Origin: Lanius collurio
Taxonomy: Eukaryota > Chordata > Aves > Passeriformes > Laniidae
Direction: 5' to 3'
Length of the DNA: 64,000 nt
Assembly: GCA_020086605.1 (NCBI GenBank)
Contig: JACBWW010000004.1
Span: 10,461,073-10,525,072 of the forward strand
Part shown: positions 37,901-49,900 of the stretch, one piece after another
Numbering within the stretch: the first letter of the stretch is position 1
Layout: every line of letters begins with the position of its first letter
Program-made: the position numbers and the translations under genes
Notes under the pieces: generated by a model
Seen by the model: the letters and a program-made list of their open reading frames with translations, nothing else
Database searches by the model: none
What the model was told of the DNA's origin: nothing

Positions 37901-40900
37901 AAATACGCTAAGGTCATTTTGAACTGTATGTATACAGATGTGGTGGACCTCTCCGTTTTGCACTCCAGTCCTTCAGTGGGCAGTTTAAGTGAAGTTCAGG
38001 CTCTTGTAGCAGGAAAACTAAACATGACTAGGGCTGAAGAAGCTATGGAGCTTTATCACATAGCACTGTTCTTGGAGTTTAACATGCTTGCACAAGGTAC
38101 GTAGCACTGTCCCCAATGTAGGATAATGACCTTATTAGAACAAATTTTAGCAATTTTTCAGTGTAAGTAGCTTATTGTAGCTTATTCTTCCTTTAGAAAT
38201 GGAATTTGTTTTCCATCTATAAGCTATCAATGCATCTGTTTTCTAGGGACAGAAAAAATGCCATGTAAGAGATTTAGTTGTATGGTGCATCATTGTAGAA
38301 GCATGTTATTTATAGCAAATATATATAACTGGTCTTGATATTTCAAATGCTTATCTGCTTTCTGTAATCCATTTTTTGAGTGTAAACTACCAGGAGAAGA
38401 TAGGAGAGATCCTTTTTGAGAGGAGGGAATATTCAGATGTATTAGGAAATGTCCCTATGTATTAACAAGGCTGTAAACTTAATGATTATTTTTGTAGTTC
38501 ATGTCAAAGACCCTGCAATCTTGCTGTTGGAAGGTAAATTTAAACAGCTTAATTGCACTAGTCTTAGGTCTTTAATATCTGCCCCTGTATGTGCAGAACT
38601 CAAGGCAGGGTCAGTCAGTATCTTGAGACATAAAGTTTAGAAAGTTTTACTACTTCCATTATTCTCAAAGATCACTCAAATCTTAATAACAACTCCTGAC
38701 CTGAATTATTGCAATCTCAGGTGAGGTGTCCAAACACTGATCGGTGAACTAATGGTACTTCTTGTGGTGGAAGGAGCTTTGCCTGCAGTTTTGTCTGTTG
38801 CTGTTTGAGCTGTTTATTGGCCATATTATGCATAATGAAGTATGAGAATTGCTTCAGGCCTTGCTGATGAGGGATAAGAATTTTGCTTTTGAGCTGAGAA
38901 AGGGAAAATGGAACTCACTGGTATATCAGCAACATAATTTGTTTAAGCTAGTTTAATTTTTTTAACAAAAGTAGCTTTTAACAGTAGATCTGTACATCCA
39001 TAACTTCTGGCTGTGAAATCTGACCAAATTGAAACCTTACATTATAAGCTATGAAGTAGTTCTAACTAAAATAGGAAGCTTGATAAAGAGTGGACAGGAA
39101 AGAGCAGATATAAGCACTGCAGGAAGAGATCATATTTTTAATGGGTTCTCCTAATAGTTACATGAAACTGAGAGTGATAAGAGTATGTGAAACTAATAGA
39201 ACTACTGTAGCTCATGCAGAGTTTGCCATTAGGAAACTAATTTTCAGATTAGGCTGAAAGTTGAAATAATTGTACTGCAATAAAACTGGCACAAATCAAA
39301 GGAGATGTGTTTTCTGAGGCAACATGCTACAGGATGCAATTGGGCTGTTCTTAGGCTCAGAATCATCCAATCATAGAGCAGCCCAGGTTAGAAGGGGCTT
39401 CCGAAGATCATGTGGTCCCATCTATCCAAGTGAGAAAGGTGAGATTATCTAGCATTCTGTCCAATCACCTCCTGAAAACCACCAGTGATGGGGACTATAC
39501 TGAGTTCCTGGGGAAGTTGTCCTGGTGAATGATTGTTCTCATTGCAAAAACATCTTATGTTGAGATGTCTTCCAGTGCAACTTACACCTGTTGCCCCTTG
39601 TCATCTTCACGTGGCTTCTTGTGAGAAGAGAACCTCTGTCCTCTTTATAGCTGTACCTAAAGGTACTGTGGCAGGAATAGTGTCTGGGAATACTGTGACA
39701 AGGTTACCTGAACCTTCTGTTCATGAGGGAGAAGAGACCTCACTTCCTTCAGTCTTTCCTTGTAGGCTAGGTTCTCCAATACTTTGATCATCATCATGGC
39801 AGTCCTTCGGATCCTCTCTTGTCTGTCTGCACCTTTCTTATCTTTGTTGTTTCCCTCTCAGTACACCTAGAAACTTAATGTTTCAGAAGGGGCAAGAAGT
39901 TTTACCACAGTTGAACTGTGGTATTCAGTTAATTTCTGTATGATAAGCACAACCTAATAGGACCTGAGAATAACTCTGTAGATAAGCTGAAAGCAGAAAA
40001 GGAAAATGGGTTGAAATTAAAAAGGTGATGGAATTTCTCAGTTTTGGTGAGTGCCCATATATACAAGTGCCAATAGGATTTAAGATGCTCAGGGAATACT
40101 AGTGAGAGAATTAAATGGTGAATGAAACCCTCAGTGAGATACTGAATAATTATGCACTGTTTCATAAATGAAAAGGGTGCAATTCTTTTACTCAGATTGG
40201 AAACCTAAATTGGAACAACTGTGCTCTGATGAAGTGATGTCAGTTATATCAAAGCAGAAAAGCATTGACAGATAGAGAACTTCAAAGAGAAACTTAGTAA
40301 ACTTATAGATAGGGAAATGCCTTTTGTTTTCTGTGTTAGTAAATACTAAAAAACAAGCTCATGTTTTATTTGGTACTGAGTTTGTTTCTGCTCTCTTTAA
40401 GTTTGAGCATGTTTGGATCAGCATGTCCTAAACTGGTACCCTTTTCAGTAATGCAATACAGAGAAGTGCTGCTCTGGAATATATATTCCATGAGTCAGTG
40501 GTAATAAGATCTCTACTTTTTCCTGGAAGTATTCCCTTAGTACTACCTCTAGGAGAGTAAAGGAAAGGCAGCTGCAGGAGCTGCAGTGGGCTTGCACCTC
40601 AGCAGTACGCTTGGGTGGCTGAAACCAATGAATGCAGCAGTGCAGGCTCAGTCTTTGTGGCCCTCTGGATAAACTGGAGCTGTAGTGTCTTGTGGGTGGT
40701 CATAAGGAGAAGGTAGAGGGACAGGTAGTTGCATTCAGAGGTTTTCTTCTTTCCACAGTAAATCCCTTTCTGGCCACAAATATAGTGAGGTTGAGGGGTG
40801 AGGCTGTTGTTATATATAGGGGAGAAATGCAGTAAAATCAGCAAGTGTTGAAATATATTAAATTATCAAATACTGGAAAATGTAGATTTGACACCTCTTC

Positions 40901-43900
40901 AGATATTGAAATTCTAGATGTTAACTTCACCTAATTAGGATTTTACAAATTGATGTTGCATTCCCTAGCTACAGAGGAAAGTAGTAAGCACTCTGTAGAT
41001 ATGTATATGCCAGTGGAGTCAGAATCTAATAATTTCATACCTTATTTGCAGGGTTCATGTTTAGGTCTTTGGTACTGTGCAGACACAGAACTGTTCTGGT
41101 ATAGTCTTAAAATTAAAGCTTATTTGATCAGGGAAAATTACCTGCATGTGATTGAGATCGCTTAAAGATGTGCTTTAGCTGTGACCACCATTCTTGTTTC
41201 TGACTTAATTGTAGCACCTTGTCCTCACTTATTATAATACTTAACATGAGGAAGATGGGAGATCTTAATTTCAGTAGTGTCCATCCTATTCCCTGATTTC
41301 ACAGCTAGCAGACTTCTATGCTGGAAGCCGTCACTCAAACATCTGACCTCTAGATGTTATGCAGAGTGATGCTGGAAGAGATAGCATTGTGTAGGTGTTG
41401 GAGCAGGCAGTTCTCTTGAAATCTCTTAGCTTGGACCTCTGACGGTGTTTTTCCACTCTGTGGTGCAGCAGGTGTCCAGTTCTGCCCAAGTACTGACTGA
41501 TCCCATCAGCTGGCTTTCTCAGTAGCTGATGTCTTAAGTTTCTTCTCTAGTTTTCCACACCCTCGTCTAAAGTTTTTTGTTTCAGTTCACTCCTGCTAGC
41601 CAATTGCAAACTTGCTAATGCTTGTCTCCTTGGTTTCCTGGAAAATATTTTGGGCTTATTATGTTGAGTCTGGATACTCTTTCCAATTCGTTTTTCTCAC
41701 TTATACTCAGTTTTGCCTGGGTGTTTGTAACTGAGTGTCAAGTGAAGTGGTGTATTTTAGAACTTCTGATCAGCTGTTTTTATTTTCAACAGATTTTAGT
41801 TGGATTTGTCTTCAGGGACCTTTCTAAGTATCCAGATGTTGTAATTTTTCTTCAGTTTCACCAAATGATTCAGCTTTGACTATTTCCATGGAAATTTTCC
41901 CATTCCTAACACAGTGATACTCCTTTTCCTGACTGTTGTAATTTAATAGATAGTTTCCCCATGATGAAGACAGTGATAACGTGCAATGAATCTTTACTGT
42001 CCAAGTAAAGCAAGGCAACCTTTGTCTCGAATTTCCTCTGCCTTAATCTTGATTTGTTTCAGCTGAGGATTGCCCCTTACCTTGCAAGAGAAACTGAAAT
42101 GGGTCTTTGAATGAACTTATTTGAGTAAATGAACTTATCAGCAAGCATATCTGGTCATGATATATATCTAGTCAATAGAGCTGATCATACTGAAACCTAT
42201 TTGTACCTAATAGGACTGACACTGCTCTTAAGTTGTTACTGTCAAAAGTGAAGCTCTTCAGGGCTTTCACTTAGGCTGTGAGGATTAGAGCCCTTTCCAG
42301 GAGGCTGGAGCACACCCCTTAGTGGTGTGCACACATTTCTGTGCTCTGCCTGCCTTGTTTCTGTCCTCTGCTGCAGTTTTTCTGTCTTCATGCTGCCTTG
42401 CTTCTCTGTCGCTCTAGGACACGAGAAAGAACCACACGTTCACGCAGAGAAGTCAGAAGCAGAATGAACCCACGAGTTTACTAATTCTCAGTATTTATAG
42501 ATTTCTTAACCATGACAGTGGATTGGAAGAAGAGGTCACCACCTCCACCAACACATTGGTTACAAGGAGTGTCCATCAGGATATTCCCATCATGGTACAA
42601 GAATGAAGGAATGAAAAACAAAGTTAAAATTAAGAAAACATTCACTATTATTTACATGAACACTGTGAGAACTCTGACTCTAAAAGTGTAAATATCAGAA
42701 GGCTAAAAGAACTAAGCAACACTTCTCTCTGTCAGCTGTACTGGTGCAATCATTTTAACACATTGACTCACAAAGACTTGGTTTAATATTACTTATTCCT
42801 TGCTCTTCTGTAGCACAGTTACTAAAACCAGGTCAGTTCCGTAGTCCTGTTCATCACATATTGTTAAAATAATCCCCACTTCCAGTCTTACTGTACTGCC
42901 CTGCTGTTGAAGGGAAGTTTGACTTCAGGCATATTAATTTTATTAAATAGCTATATTACATATATGAATCCTCTACTGCATCTTGGCCTTGTTGCCCACT
43001 GTCATGAATAGTCCCACTGAGGCTGTGGTACAGAATGTTTTTCTGTGATAGGCTTTTGGATACTGGGACCTTATGAAATAATTTTGCCTGAGAACCTTTT
43101 CTGTCAACTGATTCAAAAAAGTTTTCCAAAGTAAGATTGACAAAAACTAGCTCAATTTCAGACTTTTTGTTTTCCTTTGCTTTTATTTTAGGCGTTGCAT
43201 TTACTCTTGACAACTATAAGAACTAAGAAGCTTTATTTAAAGTCGTATTCAGTAGCACAGCCTTTGATCTAAAAGCAGATATTGCCTGACATCAAAAGTA
43301 CTCTTGATCTCAGGAGGACTGAAATGCCAGGAATCCCATGGTAGCAGTATTAAATACACATAAATGTATTGATGTATTGGGAGGTTAGTGCAAGTGTGTC
43401 AGTTTTATATCATTGCAGTAGGAATGCTCAAAGGAGCTTTGAAATAAATTGTGTATGATTAAGTAACTATTAATTTAAATCATAGAATTAAAGAATGGTT
43501 TGGGTTGGAAGGGACCTTAAAGATCATCTTGTTCCAGCCTCCTTGCTGTAGACAGGTGCCTTTCACTAGACCAGGTTTCTCAAAGCCCCATCCAGCCTGG
43601 CCTTGAACACTTCTGGGGATGAGGCATCCACAGCTTCTCTGGGCAGCCTGTTCCAGTGCCTCATTGCCCTCACGGTAAAGAATTTCTTCCTAATATCTAA
43701 GCTAAACCTGCCCTCTTTCAGTTTGAAGTAATTCCCGCATGTCCTTATCCCTACATGCCCTTGTAAATAGTCTCTCTCCAGCTTCCTTGAGCCCCTTTAG
43801 GTATATAGGTGCTATAAGATCTCTGAGCTGAAGTGCCCATTGCTGGGTCATGTCGAGCTTCTTATCTACTAAGACCCCCAAGCCCTTCTCCTCAGGGCTG

Positions 43901-46900
43901 CTCTCAATCCATTTTCCACCCAGCCTGTATTTGTACTTGGTATTGCCCCAGTCCACGTGTAGGACCTTGCACTTGGCCTTGATGAACTTCCTGAGGTTCA
44001 CAGAGGCCAACTTCTCAAGCCTGTCAAGGCACTTCTGGGTGGCATCCCATCCCTCCAGCATACTGATTGCACCACACAGCTTGGTGGTGTTGTTTCCAGA
44101 AGGATCCTGCTCCATGATCTTGCCTTGCACAGAAGTGAGACTGACTGGCCTGTAGTTCCCTGAGTTTTCCTTTTTTCTATAAAAATGAGGGTTATGTTTC
44201 CCCTTTTCCAGTGAGTGGGAACTTCACTGGACTGCCACAACTTCTCAGATACGAAGGACAGTGGTGTAGATAACATAACGGTTCCGCAGGACTCAGTCGG
44301 CTCGGGTGATTTCTACAGTTCAAGGCAGCTCCTGAAACGTGCAGTTTATTTGCAAGGGCCGTGGGTGCAGGAGCTCTGCTTAAGCTGCCAGCCACAGCTT
44401 AGAGCATGCCCCAGAGAGAGCAAGAGAGAGGTAGAGCAAGAGATAGAGATGTAGAGAGAGAGAGACTAAGAGAGCTAGAAGTCTGGTTACATGATATTAT
44501 ATCTCTTCTTATACTGAATATGGTAATAGTACAACATTCAATCCATAGAAGACAGAAATACTTATAGAATTTACATACAACCTATCAAAACTACTACATT
44601 ACCCTACTGTGTTACATTTTAACTCCTAAAAACTACTTTCTAAAACTACTTTTGTCTTCCCTGCCATGCTGGCAGGGTTTCTCTGACCCTTGGACTTCTC
44701 TGTTTGCTGAAGCATCCTCTTCTTTGCTAAAGACATTGTTCAGTCAAGAGGGATTCTCCTTCAGCTGGCTAGTCCATTGTTTTTTGGTTGTACAGTAAGT
44801 AGCAGCTTGGTATCTTATATCTCAAAGCTAGCTTTCATTTCTATTTCCCTTACAGGTTTCATATTTTCAGAATCTTTTGCCAAGCAGTCATATTTATAAG
44901 GTTTCCCTATCTCATCCTCCCCAACAAGTGGTTTAACCACCCCATCCACCAGTTCCCTCAGCTCCGGTGGACCTGTGCATCTTCAGGTTCCTTAGATGGT
45001 CTTGAACCTGATCTTCTTCTATGGTGAGCAGTTCTTCATTCTCCCAGCCCTTCCTTTTGCTTTCTGTGACTGGGGTGATGTGGCTGGAGCACCTGTTGGT
45101 GAAGACTGAGGTAAAAAAGTTCTTGAATACCTCAGCCTCCTCCATGAGTCTTCTGCTCCCTTCTGAAAAGGGCTCACATTTTCCCTAGTCTTCATTTTAT
45201 CACCAGTGTACCTGTAGAAGCTCATCTGACCTGTTGTCTCCTTGTAATGATTCACTTGTACTCAAGCCTGAAACTATTGCTTAGGTTTTATATTATGAAG
45301 ACTGAAAGCAGCAAGTGGAAAGGATCTTCCAGTATAGCAGTTGCATTCCAAGGTTATATGCAAGGATGAAGAATTTGACTGAGTTCTGCAACAGAGCTTG
45401 TTTGCAATGTCATAATTTACAGAGGAGCAATGCTGGTCACTGTTTTCAGGTTTTTCTTTCAGCCACCAGGTTCTAGGAAGTACATGGCTTAAATGCTGAC
45501 CGGTGGTGGTTGATGGTGGTCACTCTAAATGTCAGCTCTTCCTCCCTCAGCTCTCTGTTGTTCCCATGTGAAGTTCTCCCTCTATTTCGTTATGGTTGAG
45601 TTGGCAGTGTTGTGTTTCTGACCCATGGTGGTTTTCTGTTTAGGCTGGATCAGCTTTGCTGTCTGCTGGTGCTGCTGATGTGCTGCTTAAGGAATGCTGA
45701 AGGCAGCCAAGGGCCGTTACCTGAATGGCTGCAAGAAGCTAAAGATTAGGATGCAAATGGGGTGCAGATTTCAGGCTTCCTAAATTCATGTGTTTTACCT
45801 GTGGCAGGAGCAGAACAGTAAATTCATTTTCACCTTTGGGAGAGAAAACATTAGAGAGCTTGTGCCACCAATAATCATTGCTTTAAACATGTAACGATTA
45901 CCTTATTTTTCTGGCTAAACTTACAACTTAAAAAATCCAACTGTCAATATCTTAGAAAGTTTAACAGATTTATAACTCTTATCATAAATGAAAATATTTT
46001 TAAATAATGCAAGTTGCATAGTCTTTGCTCTCTAATTTATTACTTCAAATAACTGAATAATGTATTGGATTTGACATGACTCAAGACTTTTCACTGAAGA
46101 AGATTGGTTTAAGAGTAGCACAAAATGCTGCCTTGACTTTACCTTTAGACCGTATTTTATTTTTGCTTTAACAGTTAATTCAATTGCTATGAAGTCATGA
46201 GCTTTGTATTTGAATAAAGCAAATTATAATACTTTATACATTAACAGTGCCTTAATAGATGTACTTTGAATCCAGCCTTTCAAGGATGGGTTTACATGCA
46301 TATTTTAAATTTTTGTGCTTGGAAAAATCCACAGAGGGATTAAAAATAGCTCAAAAAACATCACAAATTTGGCCATAGACTTCAGCAGTGTTTGACCCCT
46401 ATGGCCCATTGAGCACTTTGTTATCTCCAGTGCTATTTAGGTCTTGTTTTCTCTTCTGCAAAACATTCACATAGTTTTATACCTTCACTAACCAGAACGT
46501 CTGCTTCATAGTTCTAAGATGTGGGAAACAGTGCACCTGAAAATTCCAGCTTTGGCATCAGTTATCACTTAACTTAATCTGCTTTTAAAGATACTTTTTA
46601 AAAATAGCTTCAGGAGGAGATAGAAAAGCACTAAAACTTTGAAAAGCTAGGAACTTGTAGCATTCCACAAAGATAGAGAATATGGTGCTACCAGGAGGCA
46701 ATAAATGTTTATAGACTGGGAAAGTGCCTGTATCCAAAAGGTGGAAGATGAACGAGATCCCTGTTCACAATACAGTTGGAGGAAGGTAGAGGTTGTTGGA
46801 GTTGCTGCTTCTGTGATAACTAGTTAAAAAGGTAGTTCCTGTTTGTACTATCTGAGTCTCATGACTTGCTCATACTGTTTTTGTCCTGCTGTGGAGAACA

Positions 46901-49900
46901 TAAATTCCAATCACTGTGTCTCTCAAGTGTTTGGGGTCACTGGGATCCTACACTGATTGGCTGGTAGTGCTGCCCTTCCTCCTACAGTAGTCTCCTTGTT
47001 TATGTTCTCTGTGCTCTCTGTAGGGTTTGTGCTATTGTGGATTTGATGTTGCTGGAAGCAGGATTGATGGAAATTGGTTGGCTAGTTCAGTGAGTGGCCA
47101 CCAAGCACCAGCATGAAGAAGAGACAGGGGAGATGTGGTAAGAAGGAGAAAATCTAGTTTAATACCACTGTGCGAGTTTAGCTTCTGTGACTGCTCCCAT
47201 GGCCTGTTGAGCATGGGCTCCCCTCTAATCCTTAGCAAGTACAGGTTATATTTGCAGCTTTGGGTCTATAAGATGTGGGAAGGAAGCTGGACAAATGTTG
47301 TCTTCCTTTTTTTCTTTCTCTTCCTTTGAGAATCTTGGTTAGAGCAGCAAGGATGCACATGAATGGATGAGACAGGCATCTCTGGAACTTCCAAATGTGT
47401 TGTAGTCCAGACTTAGCTGCAGGCTGTACATCTGAACTGTTCTCTACATGTAAATAAATTCAAAAACTGTGATTGCCAGTGTGGTCTCTCCTAATGTGAC
47501 AAACTTAAAAAACATTTAATAGCTTCTAGATTTCAGTGTTAAGATGAATTCCTACTACTTTTTTTTTCCTTGGCTCCACTGGTATGCCCAAGTTTAGAGG
47601 GAAGGTCTTCACCTCAGAATGAGTTAAATCCAGCTAACAGTTTTGTAGCTTTGCTTAATTCCACTTTTGCTGATTGTTGAAGGCACTTAACTTGTCTTCA
47701 GTAGGTCTGTCAACTGTCTGATCCTAAGCCACTAGCTAGAATGCTAAATGTTGGCTCAAGCTATTGCTGTCTGGAAGGACTGTGAAAAGGAACTTGAGAG
47801 ACAACTGCGGAAGCAGAAAGGACTTGATTGTAGGCATCATCCACTGGCATCCAGCAAAAGGAGTGCATGGAATAGTGTAATTTGTGCAAAACATGATAGT
47901 TATCTTTCCTTTTTGTAGATTCCAGGCTGAATCTCTGAAGGATAGTAGTGGTCACAGAAGCTTGTGGGACACTGCAGATGGATCTTGGGAAGACTGTTGG
48001 TGCCTGTGTATTAAAAAATAGTATTCACAAGGAAAAATGCTCTATTCCACTCTGAAGAACGACAATGTGGCTATTAGATGGCTACTTTTTTTTCCAAGTG
48101 GCTGATTGTTAAAGCAGAAAAAACTTCTGCCAAGGAAGAAAGGAAATTGGACTTCTTCCACAGCTAGAATTGGGTTGCCCTAATTTATTTAGAAGTTAAA
48201 AAACCACTTTAATTATTACCTTATGCTTACGTCAGAAGAAATACTTTTAATAATTCCACACATCTGACCCATTGCTAAAATTACTTGGGAAAAAGACTGT
48301 TTCATTTGCTGGTCATCCTTAATGAGCTTTTCACCTGATGTCATATTATTGTCTGTTGTGCAATAATTGAATTTGACAGAAGAATTGAGACTGAGCTGAT
48401 GCACTGTTTCTATAAATTGATGTTGCTCAGATCTTTGGAACTGCATTTCTCATGTCTTTTCACGGGGTGGGCATCTTTATTTCAAACATAAATGTCAGAT
48501 TATATATTAGGAATGGCATTAATTTTGAGATAAGTCTCTGGTCTTGCAGTTTGAGTTTCCTGATGACTGATTTCAGTATGTGAGTTTACTGCCTTTGAAA
48601 TGGAGTAGTCCTTACGTGGGATGTTTAGAGTTCAGGGGGATGCAGTTTCTGCTGAAGTCAGTTTGCATGCAAGCAGAGCAATTGCGTGCAAAGGGTTGTG
48701 TTAGGATTCAGCAGGGGAAGGCTGAGTGCGGATGGCTCTAAAGAATTATTTCAAAGGTTGTGTTTCTTATTCATGGGAGTCACACTCCTCTTTTAAGCAA
48801 ATTGCAACTAGTCACCTTTAGCTTTCATTCATGTACCAGGTTTGCTGCTAACTTAACGTTTTCCTTTCTTGAGCCCCAAAAGGAAAGATGAGAGGGACTT
48901 GCAGGTCAGTTAAATGCAATGTCAGCCCTTTGCTGTTCGAGTAAAAATGGATCCTGAAGTGGAAAGCTTCAGACTTTGTTTACTGGTGTTTCTGATGTAT
49001 GCTGAAGTATTTTGAGCTTTTTGTATGGTAGGTTGTGTTTTGGATGGTTTAGTTGCTTCTTATTTGTTTGTTTGTTTAAGGCTTTTTCTCAGATTCTGGA
49101 CCAGAACTTTCTAATACTTAAGACTTTAGGAATCTAGGAAATTCTCCCATCTAGAGGGGACAGCTTCACTAACCTATACCTCAACCCATGGAGTGTATTT
49201 CAGAACAGTTCTCATCCTCTGCTCTTTCCTGTACCAGTAACGGCTGGAGTGATGTTCCAAGTGCCTGCAACCCATCTTTGCTGCCTGTGCACTGCTCACT
49301 TGGGGTCAGTGCTTGCTGTGCCGGTTAGAGGTCAATATCTGTAATGAGGCATCTGTTCTTACTAGTAGTAGTAATGATAATGTGTAACCTCATGGAAACA
49401 GGTAGCTCTGGGAAGTGCCATACTATTTCAGTAATAATGAAGGACGAAGCAGTTATGTTGAAACATGACTCAACACTCAGCTCTTTGAAAGAAGCAAATG
49501 GACTGTCTGGGGATGCACAGTGTAATGTTGCATGTGCTGCATTGTTCAGAAATGTGTGTGCTTCGGGTAGCCCTTCTGTCAATGGCTGCATTCAGTCTTC
49601 CTTTTCTCAGGTGAATCAGGCATGTGAAAAAAAAAATCATCCAGCTGCTTGTTGAGGGAAGTTAGGTTTAAATATGAACTGGTGTAAAATGCATTATTGT
49701 TGGGGGACAGACATTACTCTCATAAATTGCTTTAGAAATGAAATAAAGATTGTTTCCAAAAACTATGTATATATTCAGACATATTCCTGAAAAGCTTAAA
49801 TTTTTTTTTGGTAGAATATCGTTCTTATAATTACCACACTAGGATTGTTATAGTATTAGGTACAAATATATGTGTCTAATAGGACAGGTAAAATTCCTAA

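Noticed and set aside
36989..38104. stand-alone 371-residue double-BTB protein starting at 36989
   Set aside because: Its first nine codons and its last codon and stop are intronic. Acceptor 37016 and donor 38097 and the family sequence show it is one exon of BTBD7.
43702..44130. 142-codon minus-strand frame resembling reverse-transcriptase C-terminus
   Set aside because: This is a residual fragment of the CR1 pol region with internal deletions, not a functional gene. It is covered by the CR1 entry.
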